Below are positions 22,104 through 33,244 of a stretch of 64,000 bases of DNA, piece by piece. A model generated the notes under the pieces. That model did no database searches, was not told the DNA's origin, and was given only the letters and a program-made list of their open reading frames with translations. The stretch is from contig CANMYO010000001.1 of NCBI GenBank assembly GCA_947502145.1, positions 310,001 through 374,000 of the forward strand. The letters run 5' to 3'. Each line of letters opens with the position of its first letter. Position 1 is the stretch's first letter. This stretch comes from an uncultured Paracoccaceae bacterium. Lineage in GTDB: Bacteria; Pseudomonadota; Alphaproteobacteria; Rhodobacterales; Rhodobacteraceae. The position numbers and the translations under genes are program-made.

Positions 22104-22852
22104 GCGCTGTCCGCCCGGGCCTGATCCATGCAGTGGCGCATCTTCTTGATCGCGGCATCAAGGCCAACAAAGATCGCCTCGCCAATGATAAAGTGGCCGA
22201 TGTTCAGTTCGCGCACCTGCGGCAATGCGGCGATAGGGCCCACGCTGTCGTATGTCAGCCCATGGCCGACGTGCACCTCAAGTCCGATCGCGGCACCATA
22301 GGCCGCCATGTCGGTGATCTTGGCGAGTTCCGCATCGCGGTCGTCCCAGCGGGCCTCTGCCCAGGCATCAGCATAGGCACCTGCATGCAATTCGACCACC
22401 GGCGCGCCGATCCGGGCCGAAGCATCAAGCTGCGCCTTGTCGGCGGCGATGAACATCGACACCCGACAGCCGGCATCGCGCAGCGGCGCAATGAAGGCCC
22501 CCAGCGCGTTATCGTTGCCGGCAACGTCAAGGCCACCCTCGGTAGTGCGTTCTTCACGCTTTTCCGGCACCAGGCACACCGCATGGGGGCGGTGCCGCAG
22601 GGCGATCGCCTGCATTTCATCGGTGGCCGCCATTTCAAAATTCAGCGGCTTGGTCAGGGCGGACATCAGGCCTGCAATATCAGCGTCGCTGATATGGCGG
22701 CGGTCTTCGCGCAGGTGGGCGGTGATCCCGTCCGCGCCCGCCGCTTCTGCCACTTGCGCCGCGCGCACCGGATCCGGATTGTCCCCTCCGCGCGCATTTC
22801 GCACAGTCGCCACGTGGTCGATATTCACACCCAGTCGAAGCGGTTCGGTCAT
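22100..22852 (-). CDS. pdxJ: pyridoxine 5'-phosphate synthase
   Basis: [54 protein letters not shown]; start at 22852. Confidence 0.97.
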   Translation of the reverse strand: MTEPLRLGVNIDHVATVRNARGGDNPDPVRAAQVAEAAGADGITAHLREDRRHISDADIAGLMSALTKPLNFEMAATDEMQAIALRHRPHAVCLVPEKREERTTEGGLDVAGNDNALGAFIAPLRDAGCRVSMFIAADKAQLDASARIGAPVVELHAGAYADAWAEARWDDRDAELAKITDMAAYGAAIGLEVHVGHGLTYDSVGPIAALPQVRELNIGHFIIGEAIFVGLDAAIKKMRHCMDQARADSA

Positions 22853-22865
22853 TGTCGCAGCCTTC

Positions 22866-23504
22866 TTAGTCGGACCCGTCATGCTCTGGCGGGATCGGGT
22901 TACGCAATTGTTCCAGCTTTGCGCGCAGCCGTTTGCGTCGGCGGTTCTGGTAGGCCGCAATCAGCGGAACCGACAGGTAATAACAGACCGTTGCACAGAT
23001 TACGCCCGGAATAACACCCCCGACCATATAGGGGTAAAACAGCTCATTATAAAATGAGATGAGGTAGTCCCAATGCGCGACGTCTGAGGTAAAGATCGCC
23101 TTTGCATTGTGCCAGAGATCATCAAAAGCCCGCGAGAAGTTCTTCCCGATCCCTTCGACGTCGGTGCGGATACCGGTCAGGAAGTAGCCCGACTGCAGTG
23201 CTGCGACCGCGATCGGAATATAGGTCAGCGGATTGCCAAAAAATGTGCCCATCAGGGCGGCAAGGATATTGCCACGCATGACCCTGGCAATCATCGCCGC
23301 AACCAGGAAATGAAGCCCGTAAAACGGCGTGAATGCGGTGAAAACCCCGGCCCAGATGCCACGGCTGATCCGTTCAGGCGTGTCAGGCAGGCGGCGGACG
23401 CGATGCTTGACGTATTCAAACGCGCGGCCCCAACCGCCACGGGGATAGACGAAATCGAGCACGATCTGCCAGATCGGTCGCCTGTCCCTGCGTTTAAAAA
23501 CCAA
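22866..23504 (-). CDS. DUF2062 domain-containing membrane protein
   Basis: [45 protein letters not shown]. Confidence 0.9.
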   Translation of the reverse strand: MVFKRRDRRPIWQIVLDFVYPRGGWGRAFEYVKHRVRRLPDTPERISRGIWAGVFTAFTPFYGLHFLVAAMIARVMRGNILAALMGTFFGNPLTYIPIAVAALQSGYFLTGIRTDVEGIGKNFSRAFDDLWHNAKAIFTSDVAHWDYLISFYNELFYPYMVGGVIPGVICATVCYYLSVPLIAAYQNRRRKRLRAKLEQLRNPIPPEHDGSD

Positions 23505-23537
23505 GCCTTTGCCCTTTCTCTTCTGACACTTAGGTGA

Positions 23538-25673
23538 TCAATCCGATTGATCAACATTGACAAGCGCCGGGTCGCGATGCCGCGCGATGGACGACACATC
23601 GCTGTCAGCCTCCAACGCGGTCATGATCCGGTGCAGATGGGAAACGTCGCGCAGGTCTGTGTCGATCAGAAGGCGGAAATAGTCCGGTTTGCGGTCAATG
23701 AATTTCAGGTCCGAGATATTCGCGTCCTGGTCGCCAATCAATGTGCAGATGCGCCCCAGAACACCTGTGTTGTTGCTGATCGACAAATCCAGCGACACGG
23801 TGTTCACCGCCGGGTGGTTGCCTTCCTGCCAGCGCAGGTCGACCCATCGCTCTGCGTGTTCTTCATATTCAGCCAGCACCTGACAATCAATCGCATGGAC
23901 GAGCACGCCTTGCCCGCGGAAGGTTATGCCAACAATCCGTTCGCCCGGGACGGGCTGGCAGCACAGCGCGCGCTTGTGCTTTTGATCAGACGACAGACCA
24001 ACAACCGCGCGGCCGGAATCGATTTCGTCGCCGGTTTTCTCGGCAAGCTCGGGATAGATCGCACGGACGATGTCACGGGCTGAAAACTCTGCGCTGCCCA
24101 GATTGGCCAACATATCGTCGACCCCATCCATCGCCATGCCCTTGGCCGCCGTACGCAGCGCCTTTTCGGTCAGTTTCTTGCCGACGTTTTCAAACGCCAC
24201 CCGCGCCAGTTCTCGCCCCAACCGGATGTACCGGGTGCGATCCTCTTCGCGCAGGCTGCGCCGGATCGCGGTTTTGGCGCGGCCCGTCACGGCGATGTCG
24301 ATCCATGTCGCCTGCGGCGTTTGCCCCTCGGCGGTGACAATTTCGACCGATTGCCCGTTCTTGAGCCGGGTCCAAAGCGGCACGCGCAGGGAGTCGACCT
24401 TGGCCCCGACACAGGACATGCCGATCCGGGTGTGAATCGCAAAGGCAAAGTCAATCGGCGTGGCCCCGCGCGGCAGCTTGATCACGTCGCCCTTGGGGGT
24501 GAAACAGAAGACCTGGTCGGTATACATTTCAAGCTTGACCGCTTCGAGAAACTCGTCGTGATCGTGATCTTCGTCGAAACGTTCAGTAAGCGCCGATATC
24601 CATTTGACCGGGTCCACGGCAAAGCGGTTTTCGACCCGTTCCCCGTTGCGATAGGACCAATGTGCGGCCACGCCGGTTTCGGCAACCTCGTGCATTTCGC
24701 GGGTGCGGATTTGCACTTCGACCCGTTTGCCATCGCGCCCCGACACGGTGGTGTGGATCGACCGGTAACCATTGGTCTTGGGCTGGCTGATGTAATCCTT
24801 GAACCGCCCCGGCACCGCGCGCCAGCGCTGGTGGATGGCCCCAAGGACGCGGTAGCAATCGCCTTCGGTTGCGGTAATGACGCGGAACCCGTAGATGTCG
24901 GAAAGCCGGCTAAAGCCTTGATCTTTCTCCTGCATCTTGCGCCAGATACTATAGGGTTTCTTGGCACGACCCATGACCTCGGCCTGCAGCCCGGTCTTTT
25001 CCAGTTCAACCCGCATATCCGCGGTAATCCGCTGGATCACATCGCCGGTTTCCCGCTGCAAGGTGATAAAGCGGCGAATGATTGAATTGCGTCCCTCGGG
25101 GTTGAGGACACGAAACGCGAGGTCCTCCAACTCTTCGCGCATCCACTGCATCCCCATGCGCCCGGCCAGCGGCGCATAGATATCCATGGTTTCGCGGGCT
25201 TTCTGCGCCTGCTTTTCCACCCGCATCGACTTGATCGTGCGCATATTGTGCAGACGGTCGGCCAGCTTCACCAGGGTGACACGCAAATCCCTTGAGGTCG
25301 CCATAAACAACTTGCGGAAGTTTTCGGCCTCTCTTGTCTGCGCAGAGTTGAGCTGCAGGTTGGTCAGTTTGGTGACGCCATCAACCAGTTCGGCAATATC
25401 GCGGCCAAAGCGGGTTTCGACCTCGTTGAACGAGGCATCCGTATCCTCGATCGTGTCGTGCAACAGCGCCGTGACGATGGTGGCGTCATCCATCTGCATT
25501 TCGGCAAGGATCAGCGCGACAGCAACCGGGTGGGTGAAATAAGCCTCGCCCGAATGGCGGAACTGGCCGTCATGCATGTCCTGCCCAAAGGCAAATGCAT
25601 CCAGCAGCAGTTTTTCATTTGTGCGGGGGTTATAGGTGCGGACCAGCGCGATCAGATCACTGTCAGTCGTCAT
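23538..25673 (-). CDS. bifunctional (p)ppGpp synthetase/hydrolase, RelA/SpoT homologue
   Basis: HD hydrolase TALLHDTIEDTDASFNEVETRFGRDIAELVDGVTKL; synthetase YGFRVITATEGDCYRVLGAIHQRW; TGS and ACT domains. Confidence 0.97.
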   Translation of the reverse strand: MTTDSDLIALVRTYNPRTNEKLLLDAFAFGQDMHDGQFRHSGEAYFTHPVAVALILAEMQMDDATIVTALLHDTIEDTDASFNEVETRFGRDIAELVDGVTKLTNLQLNSAQTREAENFRKLFMATSRDLRVTLVKLADRLHNMRTIKSMRVEKQAQKARETMDIYAPLAGRMGMQWMREELEDLAFRVLNPEGRNSIIRRFITLQRETGDVIQRITADMRVELEKTGLQAEVMGRAKKPYSIWRKMQEKDQGFSRLSDIYGFRVITATEGDCYRVLGAIHQRWRAVPGRFKDYISQPKTNGYRSIHTTVSGRDGKRVEVQIRTREMHEVAETGVAAHWSYRNGERVENRFAVDPVKWISALTERFDEDHDHDEFLEAVKLEMYTDQVFCFTPKGDVIKLPRGATPIDFAFAIHTRIGMSCVGAKVDSLRVPLWTRLKNGQSVEIVTAEGQTPQATWIDIAVTGRAKTAIRRSLREEDRTRYIRLGRELARVAFENVGKKLTEKALRTAAKGMAMDGVDDMLANLGSAEFSARDIVRAIYPELAEKTGDEIDSGRAVVGLSSDQKHKRALCCQPVPGERIVGITFRGQGVLVHAIDCQVLAEYEEHAERWVDLRWQEGNHPAVNTVSLDLSISNNTGVLGRICTLIGDQDANISDLKFIDRKPDYFRLLIDTDLRDVSHLHRIMTALEADSDVSSIARHRDPALVNVDQSD

Positions 25674-25717
25674 GCTGGTCCGGCGCCTTTACGTTGTCTG
25701 AGGCCGGGGTCGCGGCC

Positions 25718-26071
25718 TTAGCGTTGTCCTTGCGCTTCCATCAGCGCACGCAGAAGTTTTTCTTCGCTCAGATCATCCTCGGCTGGCTTGTCAGCTTCGG
25801 CACCCATCAACAGCGACATGCTGTCTTCTTCGGGTTCATCAACTTCGATCTGGGTCTGGTTGGCTTCGATCATCCGTTCGCGCAGGTCATCGGCCTGCTG
25901 TGTCTCGTCCGCGATTTCGCGCAATGACACGACAGGGTTCTTGTCGTTGTCGCGGTTCACGGTGATCGGGGCACCGGCAGAAATTTCGCGGGCGCGATGG
26001 GCCGCAAGCATGACAAGTTCAAACCGGTTGGGAACCTTATCGACGCAATCTTCTACAGTAACGCGGGCCAT
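25718..26071 (-). CDS. rpoZ: DNA-directed RNA polymerase subunit omega
   Basis: [54 protein letters not shown]. Confidence 0.97.
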   Translation of the reverse strand: MARVTVEDCVDKVPNRFELVMLAAHRAREISAGAPITVNRDNDKNPVVSLREIADETQQADDLRERMIEANQTQIEVDEPEEDSMSLLMGAEADKPAEDDLSEEKLLRALMEAQGQR

Positions 26072-26154
26072 CGGCGTACTCCAAATTTATTCAAGCGGTA
26101 TCGCAAGCCTCTCATTTAAGCCGCCGCTTATGGATTGACAAGTCGATTCGCGCC

Positions 26155-26718
26155 TTAATTCAAAGGCACCACGCTGGCGATTTCTGCGGCGGAACATCTC
26201 TTCAACATCGCGTGCACGGTCAACTTGCTGACCGGGTGCACCCAGTCGGGGGCGACATCCAGCATCGGCACCAGAACAAACGGCCGGTCCTGCAGGCGCG
26301 GATGCGGCAGGATCAGCTCTGTTGGCGCCTCTTTCATCTGCCGGTCAATCGGCAGATTTCGCCAGTATTGGTAGGCAGCCAGATCGGGCAAAACCACTTC
26401 TCCGAAGGCGATAAGATCAAGATCAAGACTGCGCTGGCCCCAGCGCACGGCACGTTCCCGCCCCGCATCGGCCTCAATCTGATGCAATTGCTTCACCAAT
26501 TCTGACGCATCTAGGTCACACTGAACCGCAAAGACGGCGTTCGCAAAATCCGGACCGAATCCCTTGGGAAAGGCAGGCGTTTTATAAATTCGACTGGAGA
26601 TCACAGGCTTAGACAGTGCCGCTGACAGCGCTAACCTAGACTTTAGTACAGCTTCTGCTGCGTCATTTACGTCATCGCTGACGTTACTTCCTGCAGAAAT
26701 TAGCGCATTCAAACTCAT
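26155..26718 (-). CDS. folK: 2-amino-4-hydroxy-6-hydroxymethyldihydropteridine diphosphokinase
   Basis: LISAGSNVSDD, RWGQRSLDLDLIAFG, LILPHPRLQDRPFVLVPMLDVAPDW. Confidence 0.93.
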   Translation of the reverse strand: MSLNALISAGSNVSDDVNDAAEAVLKSRLALSAALSKPVISSRIYKTPAFPKGFGPDFANAVFAVQCDLDASELVKQLHQIEADAGRERAVRWGQRSLDLDLIAFGEVVLPDLAAYQYWRNLPIDRQMKEAPTELILPHPRLQDRPFVLVPMLDVAPDWVHPVSKLTVHAMLKRCSAAEIASVVPLN

Positions 26719-26838
26719 ATTGGCCTTTTGTCAGGATTGTTTCATCGGAAAATGCATCTATTATCGACATGTTTTGCGAAACTAGACCACTCACACAATA
26801 CCCACCACGCGCAAAGCATATTATTGGAAGGACGATTT

Positions 26839-27411
26839 ATGTTTTATCGTGACGAGCGTCTTGCGCTCTTCATTGATGGATCGAACCTATATGCAGCGGC
26901 TAAGTCCCTCGGTTTCGACATCGACTACAAGCTACTCCGTTCAGAGTTCATGCGTCGCGGCAAAATGCTGCGGGCATTCTACTATACGGCATTGCTTGAA
27001 AATGACGAGTACTCGCCCATTCGACCTCTGGTCGACTGGCTTCACTACAACGGCTTTAGCATGGTCACCAAACCTGCCAAAGAATACACAGACAGCATGG
27101 GCCGCCGAAAGGTTAAGGGCAACATGGACATCGAACTGACGGTTGATGCCATGGAACTGGCCCCCCATGTCGACCATGTTGTCCTGTTCTCTGGTGATGG
27201 TGATTTCCGCCCGCTGGTGGAAAGCCTGCAGCGCAAGGGCGTGCGCGTTTCGGTCGTATCAACGATCCGAAGCCAGCCGCCAATGATTGCGGACGAGTTG
27301 CGCCGCCAATGCGACAACTTCATCGAGCTTGACGAACTGCGTGATGTTGTGGGCCGCCCGCCCCGTGAACCGCGCCCGGAAGTAGACGAAGAATTGGTGA
27401 CAACGGAATAG
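26839..27411 (+). CDS. NYN (LabA/DUF88-type) domain protein, putative RNase
   Basis: MFYRDERLALFIDGSNLYAAAKSLGFDIDYKLL; KVKGNMDIELTVDAME; VVLFSGDGDFRPLVESLQRKGVRVSVVST. Confidence 0.92.
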   Translation: MFYRDERLALFIDGSNLYAAAKSLGFDIDYKLLRSEFMRRGKMLRAFYYTALLENDEYSPIRPLVDWLHYNGFSMVTKPAKEYTDSMGRRKVKGNMDIELTVDAMELAPHVDHVVLFSGDGDFRPLVESLQRKGVRVSVVSTIRSQPPMIADELRRQCDNFIELDELRDVVGRPPREPRPEVDEELVTTE

Positions 27412-27437
27412 CAGTTTGGCGTGATCGTCCGGGCCAC

Positions 27438-28007
27438 TCACCCCTGGCGATCATTCCGCAACAGCACATCCAGGATCGCTGACAGATCAGCCGCACGGCT
27501 GTCGCGCCCGGCCTGCGCCAGCAGGTTCAGTCCCATGCTTGTGGCATAGAGGATCCGGGCGGCCTGTGCCGAGTCCTTATGACCGGCGTCACGGAACAGA
27601 CCCGTTACATAATCAAGCCGCGTTCCATCAGTCTGCGCGACAGCCTTGCCAACAAAGGGCGTTGCGCGCGCCCATTCACGAATGGCCGGTTCCACGCCCG
27701 GGCCCCCATAGGGTTGATCGAGATCGGCGGTCATGATCGTCGTCAAACGGCGTAGCCGCGTCGGACCATCGCCGCCTTCGGCCTCAACCGCGGTGATGAC
27801 ACCTGTCGTTGCGGCCTCTTGCCAATGGGTGATCATCGCGCGGCTCAGATCGTGGATGTCCTTGAAATGCCAATAAAACGACCCCTTCGACACAGCAAGC
27901 GAGCGGGCAATCCGTTCGGCTTTGATGCCCTGCACCCCATCTGAAGCAAGGGCGCGAAACGCGGCCCTGATCCAGCTTTCTGCACTTAGTTTTTCTTTGC
28001 TGACCAT
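27438..28007 (-). CDS. TetR/AcrR family transcriptional regulator
   Basis: AAFRALASDGVQGIKAERIARSLAVSKGSFYWHFKDIHDLSRAMI HTH; ATG at 28007. Confidence 0.92.
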   Translation of the reverse strand: MVSKEKLSAESWIRAAFRALASDGVQGIKAERIARSLAVSKGSFYWHFKDIHDLSRAMITHWQEAATTGVITAVEAEGGDGPTRLRRLTTIMTADLDQPYGGPGVEPAIREWARATPFVGKAVAQTDGTRLDYVTGLFRDAGHKDSAQAARILYATSMGLNLLAQAGRDSRAADLSAILDVLLRNDRQG

Positions 28008-28013
28008 AATGCA

Positions 28014-28029
28014 CCATACGGTAGCGTAT
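28014..28029. promoter_or_regulatory. TetR operator copy 1 (CCATACGGTAGCGTAT)
   Basis: Dyad ATACG-GTAG-CGTAT; exact inverted copy of the element at 28057..28072; directly upstream of the TetR ATG. Confidence 0.75.
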
Positions 28030-28054
28030 TGACTCCGGCAAGTCCGTGTCGCAT

Positions 28055-28072
28055 CCATACGCTACCGTATGG
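28055..28072. promoter_or_regulatory. TetR operator copy 2 (CCATACG-CTAC-CGTATGG)
   Basis: 7-bp perfect dyad arms; inverted relative to copy 1; 15 bp upstream of the divergent gene's ATG. Confidence 0.78.
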
Positions 28073-28087
28073 AATAGGAGATTCGAG

Positions 28088-28483
28088 ATGAACAAAACTT
28101 GCCTGACAGCGGGCGTCATCATGGCCGCGATCACGGCACTGCATGTCATTGGCGGCGGCCCGGATGTGCATGTGCGGATGTTGAACGAAGCGGATACGGC
28201 AGAGATCGGCCTTTATGTCAGCGTCTTCTGGCATTTTGTCACCGCTGCGTTGGCGTTGATGGCGGGCGGCCTGATCTGGGCTGCGCTTGATCTGCGAAAC
28301 CGTGCAGCCGTCGCCGCCTTTGCGGGCTTGCTGTCGCTGGCCATTGCGCTGCTTTTCTTCGGCTACGGCGCAGTCCGCCTGGGCGAGGTCTGGACCGCCG
28401 CGCAATGGGTCTTGTTCCTGCCGGTCTGTGCCTTGGTGCTGGTCAGCCTGCTGCGGCAAAACCGCCCAGCGCCTACCGCCTAA
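28088..28483 (+). CDS. small integral membrane protein, divergent from TetR regulator
   Basis: 131 aa, about four hydrophobic helices; no family recognised. Confidence 0.75.
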   Translation: MNKTCLTAGVIMAAITALHVIGGGPDVHVRMLNEADTAEIGLYVSVFWHFVTAALALMAGGLIWAALDLRNRAAVAAFAGLLSLAIALLFFGYGAVRLGEVWTAAQWVLFLPVCALVLVSLLRQNRPAPTA

Positions 28484-28536
28484 GGCTGGACCTGCTGGCC
28501 TCTACGCCTTACCTCTGGTCCGACACCGGACGGAGA

Positions 28537-29490
28537 ATGACGATGGCGCAGCCGCTGACCCTTTATCTTGCCGCCCCGCGCGGGTTCTGCGCGGGTGTGG
28601 ATCGCGCCATCAAGATTGTCGAGATGGCTTTGGAAAAATGGGGCGCACCGGTCTATGTGCGCCACGAGATTGTGCACAACAAATTTGTCGTCGACGGGCT
28701 CAAGGACAAGGGCGCGGTGTTCGTGGAAACGCTGGATGAATGCCCCGATGACCGTCCGGTGATCTTTTCCGCCCATGGGGTTCCCAAGGCGGTGCCCGCC
28801 GCCGCGGCAAAACGGGACATGGTCTTTGTCGATGCGACCTGCCCGCTGGTCAGCAAAGTCCATATCGAGGCGCAGCGCCATGCCGACAACGGCCTGCAGA
28901 TGGTCATGATCGGTCACGCCGGACACCCCGAAACCATCGGCACAATGGGCCAATTGCCGGAAGGAGAGGTGCTGCTGGTGGAAACGGTCGCGGATGTGGC
29001 CAATGTGGTGCCACGCGATCCGCAAAAGCTGGCCTTTGTGACGCAGACAACGCTGTCCGTGGATGACACCATCGACATTGTGAAGGCGCTGCAGGCCCGG
29101 TTTCCGGCCATCGTCGGGCCGCACAAAGAAGATATCTGCTATGCCACCACCAACCGGCAGGAAGCGGTCAAGGCGATGGCACCAAAATGCGACGCCATGC
29201 TGGTTGTCGGCGCGCCCAACTCGTCAAACTCCCGACGCCTTGTCGAAGTCGGCGCCAAGGCCGGGTGTAAATACGCGCAACTGGTCCAGCGGGCCACCGA
29301 AATTGACTGGCGCAGCCTTGCGGGGATCAAGAGCATCGGCATCACCGCCGGGGCCTCTGCCCCAGAAGTTCTGATCAATGAGGTCATCGACGCCTTCAAG
29401 GCGCGTTATGACGTGACCGTGGCGCTGGTTGAAACCGCAGTTGAAAACGTCGAATTCAAAGTCCCGCGCGTCCTGAGGGAACCCGCCTGA
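28537..29490 (+). CDS. ispH: 4-hydroxy-3-methylbut-2-enyl diphosphate reductase
   Basis: [35 protein letters not shown]-type [44 protein letters not shown]. Confidence 0.97.
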   Translation: MTMAQPLTLYLAAPRGFCAGVDRAIKIVEMALEKWGAPVYVRHEIVHNKFVVDGLKDKGAVFVETLDECPDDRPVIFSAHGVPKAVPAAAAKRDMVFVDATCPLVSKVHIEAQRHADNGLQMVMIGHAGHPETIGTMGQLPEGEVLLVETVADVANVVPRDPQKLAFVTQTTLSVDDTIDIVKALQARFPAIVGPHKEDICYATTNRQEAVKAMAPKCDAMLVVGAPNSSNSRRLVEVGAKAGCKYAQLVQRATEIDWRSLAGIKSIGITAGASAPEVLINEVIDAFKARYDVTVALVETAVENVEFKVPRVLREPA

Positions 29491-30107
29491 TGCTGTCCAT
29501 GCAATTTCTGCTGACGGCGCTGGTTATCTGCCTCGCCCCCGGAACCGGCGTCATCTACACACTGGCCACCGGGCTGGGTCACGGTCGCCGCGCGGCCATT
29601 GCCGCCGCCCTTGGCTGCACCTTTGGGATTGTGCCGCATCTGTTGGCGGCAACGCTCGGGCTGGCGGCTGTGCTGCATACCTCTGCGCTGCTGTTCACGC
29701 TGGTGAAATTCGCAGGTGTCGCCTACCTCCTGTATCTGGCTTGGCAAATGCTGCGCGCGGATGGCGCGCTATCGGTCAACAGTGATCCGCGCCCGGCAGA
29801 GAGACTGCTGGTGATCATGCGCCGTGGCGCACTGATCAACATCCTGAACCCCAAGCTGTCGATCTTCTTTCTGGCGCTGCTGCCGCCGTTTCTGTCCGGA
29901 AATCCGGCCAACGTCACCGCCGAGATGATTTTTCTGGGGCTGGTTTTCATGCTCATCACCTTTGCGATCTTTGTCCTTTACGGCTGTTTTGCCGCCTTCG
30001 CGCGGCAGCGCCTGTTGCAAAGCGCCACTGTCATGCGCTGGCTGAACCGCAGTTTTGCAGCGATCTTTGCGGCACTGGCCGGACGGCTGGCGTTGGAGCG
30101 GGCCTGA
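29490..30107 (+). CDS. LysE family translocator
   Basis: LVICLAPGTGVIYTLATGLGHGRRAAIAAALGCTFGIVPHL; NPKLSIFFLALLPPF. Confidence 0.9.
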   Translation: MLSMQFLLTALVICLAPGTGVIYTLATGLGHGRRAAIAAALGCTFGIVPHLLAATLGLAAVLHTSALLFTLVKFAGVAYLLYLAWQMLRADGALSVNSDPRPAERLLVIMRRGALINILNPKLSIFFLALLPPFLSGNPANVTAEMIFLGLVFMLITFAIFVLYGCFAAFARQRLLQSATVMRWLNRSFAAIFAALAGRLALERA

Positions 30108-30553
30108 TGCTGGCAGCTGTGCCACGCGGGCCGTTGATCCTTGGCCTTGCGGGGCTGGTGCCATTTGTCTGGGGCGCGGTGACGGTGCTAGTGCCAGCAC
30201 TTGGCAACTGGACGCTGATGACATTGGGCGGGCGTTTTGCCGGACCCTATATTCAACTGTCCTATGGCTTGGTGATCCTTGCTTTCATGTCCGGGGTACT
30301 GTGGGGTTTTGCGACCCGCGCGACAGGTTGGATCGGCTATGCCCTGTCGGTCATCCCTGCCCTCTGGGCCTTTCTGATGGTCGGTGGCGGGCCGGTATCA
30401 GCGGCGATCAACCTGATGGCTGGCTTCATCGGGGTGCTGCTGCTTGATTTGCAATTCTGGCAACAGGGTCTGACGCCGCCGTGGTGGATGAAATTGCGGC
30501 TTGTCCTGACGGGCGTCGTGATCCTGACACTGCTGCCGGTGGTGGTGATCTGA
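30107..30553 (+). CDS. DUF3429 domain-containing membrane protein
   Basis: ILGLAGLVPFVWGA, YGLVILAFMSGVLWGFA, WWMKLRLVLT. Confidence 0.85.
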   Translation: MLAAVPRGPLILGLAGLVPFVWGAVTVLVPALGNWTLMTLGGRFAGPYIQLSYGLVILAFMSGVLWGFATRATGWIGYALSVIPALWAFLMVGGGPVSAAINLMAGFIGVLLLDLQFWQQGLTPPWWMKLRLVLTGVVILTLLPVVVI

Positions 30554-31146
30554 TGGCGGACAAGCGGACATTGGCGGTCTATGACGCAAAGGCGAGCGAA
30601 TACGCAAAGCTGACGGTCAGCGCACCAGATGCACAACTGTTGGCGTTCATGGCGCTGGTGCCGCCGGGCGGGCGGGTGCTTGACCTTGGCTGCGGGCCGG
30701 GCACCGCCGCGGCCCATATGCGCGACGCGGGGCTGGTGCCGGATGCGATTGACGCCGCGGCCGGCATGGTCGCCCACGCCAATGCGCAATATGATCTGGG
30801 CGCGCGGGTGGCGACATTTGACGACGTGGATCAGGTCGCCGCCTATGACGGGATCTGGGCAAATTTTTCGCTGCTGCACGCGGACCGCGCCGATCTGCCC
30901 CGGCATCTGCAAGCGCTGGCCACCGCGTTGAAGCCGGGGGGGGCGTTCCACATCGGCATGAAGACCGGCACAGGCGCAAAACGCGACCCGATCGACCGGC
31001 TTTACACCTATGTGACCGCTGATGAGTTGCAGGGGTTACTTGCCGCTTGCGGATTGGATGTGATCGCGACAGAAAGCGGCGAAGAGGTCGGCCTTGATGG
31101 TGTCATGGCCGCCTTTGTGATTATGAGAGCCCGCAAGAATGCCTGA
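30553..31146 (+). CDS. class I SAM-dependent methyltransferase
   Basis: [22 protein letters not shown] at 30553. Confidence 0.9.
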   Translation: MADKRTLAVYDAKASEYAKLTVSAPDAQLLAFMALVPPGGRVLDLGCGPGTAAAHMRDAGLVPDAIDAAAGMVAHANAQYDLGARVATFDDVDQVAAYDGIWANFSLLHADRADLPRHLQALATALKPGGAFHIGMKTGTGAKRDPIDRLYTYVTADELQGLLAACGLDVIATESGEEVGLDGVMAAFVIMRARKNA

Positions 31147-31591
31147 TCTTTTTGCCTATACGGATGGCGCCTGTTCGGGCAATCCCGGCCCCGGCGGCTG
31201 GGGCGCTTTGCTGATTGCGCGCGACGGAGATCGGGTTGTGAAAGAACGCGAGCTCAACGGCGGAGAACCCGAGACAACCAACAACCGGATGGAGCTTCTG
31301 GCCGCGATCAACGCCCTTGAAACGCTGGCAAGCGCCTCCAAGATCACCATCGTGACCGATAGTTCCTATGTCAAAGACGGCATCACCAAATGGATCTATG
31401 GCTGGAAGGCCAAGGGATGGAAGACTGCCGCTAAGAAGCCGGTGAAAAACGAAGAGCTCTGGAAGCGCCTTGATGCGGCAACCCAGCGCCATGACGTGGC
31501 GTGGGAATGGGTCAAGGGCCATGCCGGGCATCCTGAGAATGAACGCGCCGATGAACTTGCCCGCGCTGGCATGGCGCCGTTCAAGCCATGA
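31139..31591 (+). CDS. rnhA: ribonuclease HI
   Basis: [60 protein letters not shown]. Confidence 0.98.
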   Translation: MPDLFAYTDGACSGNPGPGGWGALLIARDGDRVVKERELNGGEPETTNNRMELLAAINALETLASASKITIVTDSSYVKDGITKWIYGWKAKGWKTAAKKPVKNEELWKRLDAATQRHDVAWEWVKGHAGHPENERADELARAGMAPFKP

Positions 31592-32211
31592 CCCTGCTGG
31601 CCTTTCTTGACTATGCCAGCGTGTTTGTCTTTGCGCTGACCGGGGCGCTGGTCGCCAGCCGTGCGCAGCTGGACATCGTTGGCTTTGTCTTTGTGGCCAG
31701 CCTCACCGCAGTCGGGGGCGGTACATTGCGCGACATCATCCTGAACCGGGATGTCGTGTTCTGGGTGCAAAACCCGTGGTTCATTGCGGTTGCGACCGGG
31801 GCCGCGATCCTTGTCTTCTTCACCGCCCACCTGCTGGAAAGCCGGTATCGCAGCATCGTCTGGTGCGATGCCCTTGCCCTTGCCGTGGCCGTGCCTGCGG
31901 GGGCAGGCGTGGCGCTCAGCATGGGGATGGGCTGGCCGATTGTGCTGATCATGGGGATCACCACAGGCTGTTTTGGCGGTCTGTTGCGCGACGTGGTCTG
32001 CAACGAAGTGCCGTTGGTTCTGAAGCAGGGCGAACTTTACGTGACCTGCGCCTTTGTCGGCGCGGGGGCGGGCCTTGCGGTGATCTCAGCCGGGCAAGAG
32101 GTGCCGCTGGCCCTGCTGGTCTGTGGCGGCGTGACCTTTGCCCTGCGCGCGGGCAGCATCGCCTTTGGCTGGCGTTTGCCGGTCTACAAAAGCTTCCCGC
32201 CCCGGCAATAG
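31588..32211 (+). CDS. trimeric intracellular cation channel (TRIC/YadS) family protein
   Basis: [54 protein letters not shown]. Confidence 0.93.
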   Translation: MTLLAFLDYASVFVFALTGALVASRAQLDIVGFVFVASLTAVGGGTLRDIILNRDVVFWVQNPWFIAVATGAAILVFFTAHLLESRYRSIVWCDALALAVAVPAGAGVALSMGMGWPIVLIMGITTGCFGGLLRDVVCNEVPLVLKQGELYVTCAFVGAGAGLAVISAGQEVPLALLVCGGVTFALRAGSIAFGWRLPVYKSFPPRQ

Positions 32212-32212
32212 C

Positions 32213-33196
32213 CTAGCCGACCCGCAGGACGATCTTGCCAATATGGGCAGAGCTTTCCATTCGGGCATGGGCCGCGGCGGCCTCCGCTAGCGCAAATTCC
32301 TGATCCATCACCGGTGCGACGCTGCCCGCTTCCAAAAGCGGCCAGACTTTCGCAAGCAGTTCATCGGCAATCCGCGCCTTGGCCAGATCGCTTTGCGGGC
32401 GCAGCGTCGACCCGGTCAGGGTCAGTCGCCGCGTCATCATCTGCACCATGTTCAGCTCTGCCTTGGGGCCGTCAAGGAATGCGATCTGCACCAGCCGCCC
32501 ATCATCGGCAAGCGCCGAAATGTTGCGCTGCATGTAAGATCCGCCCACCATGTCGAGGATCAGGTTCGCCCGCCCCGCATCCTTCATCACCGCGACAAAA
32601 TCCTCGTCCCGGTAATTGATGGCCCGCGCGGCCCCCAGCGCAAGGCAGGCGGCGCATTTCTCTGCCGACCCGGCGGTGGCGAATACCCGGGCGCCAAAGG
32701 CCCGGCCCAATTGGATCGCCGTTGTCCCAATGCCGGAACTGCCGCCATGCACCAGAAACCGTTCGCCGCCCTGCAGGCCGCCGCGCATGAAGACGTTTGA
32801 CCAAACCGTAAAGAATGTCTCTGGCAGGCAGGCCGCCTGCTGCAGGCTCAGCCCCGCAGGAACCGGCAGGCAATGCGCAGCCGGTGTGGCGGCAAATTCG
32901 GCATAACCACCGCCGGGCAGCAAGGCGCAGACCGCGTCGCCCACCGCATATCCGGTTACACCGTCCCCGATCGCCGCGATGGTCCCCGCCGCCTCAAGCC
33001 CCGGTAGATCGCTGGCCCCTTTTGGCGGGTTATACAGGCCTGCGCGCTGCAGGGCGTCGGGACGATTGACACCGGCAAAGGCGATCTTGATGACAACCTC
33101 ACCGTGGCCGGGTGCGGGCATCGGGCGCTGCGTCATCTGCAGCACGTCCGGGCCCCCGCTTTGGCTGATTTCAACGGCCTGCATCATCTGGGTCAT
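32213..33196 (-). CDS. NAD(P)H-quinone oxidoreductase (zinc-type MDR family, PIG3-like)
   Basis: VKIAFAGVNRPDALQRAGLYNPPKGASDLPGLEAAGTI; VHGGSSGIGTTAIQLGRAFGARVFATAGS. Confidence 0.93.
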   Translation of the reverse strand: MTQMMQAVEISQSGGPDVLQMTQRPMPAPGHGEVVIKIAFAGVNRPDALQRAGLYNPPKGASDLPGLEAAGTIAAIGDGVTGYAVGDAVCALLPGGGYAEFAATPAAHCLPVPAGLSLQQAACLPETFFTVWSNVFMRGGLQGGERFLVHGGSSGIGTTAIQLGRAFGARVFATAGSAEKCAACLALGAARAINYRDEDFVAVMKDAGRANLILDMVGGSYMQRNISALADDGRLVQIAFLDGPKAELNMVQMMTRRLTLTGSTLRPQSDLAKARIADELLAKVWPLLEAGSVAPVMDQEFALAEAAAAHARMESSAHIGKIVLRVG

Positions 33197-33244
33197 CGGG
33201 CATCCTTTCGTTTGTCCCTGACCTAGCAGCGCGTGTCAGACTTG

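Noticed and set aside
24321-25085. 254-aa plus-strand ORF
   Set aside because: Antisense to rsh; shadow frame.
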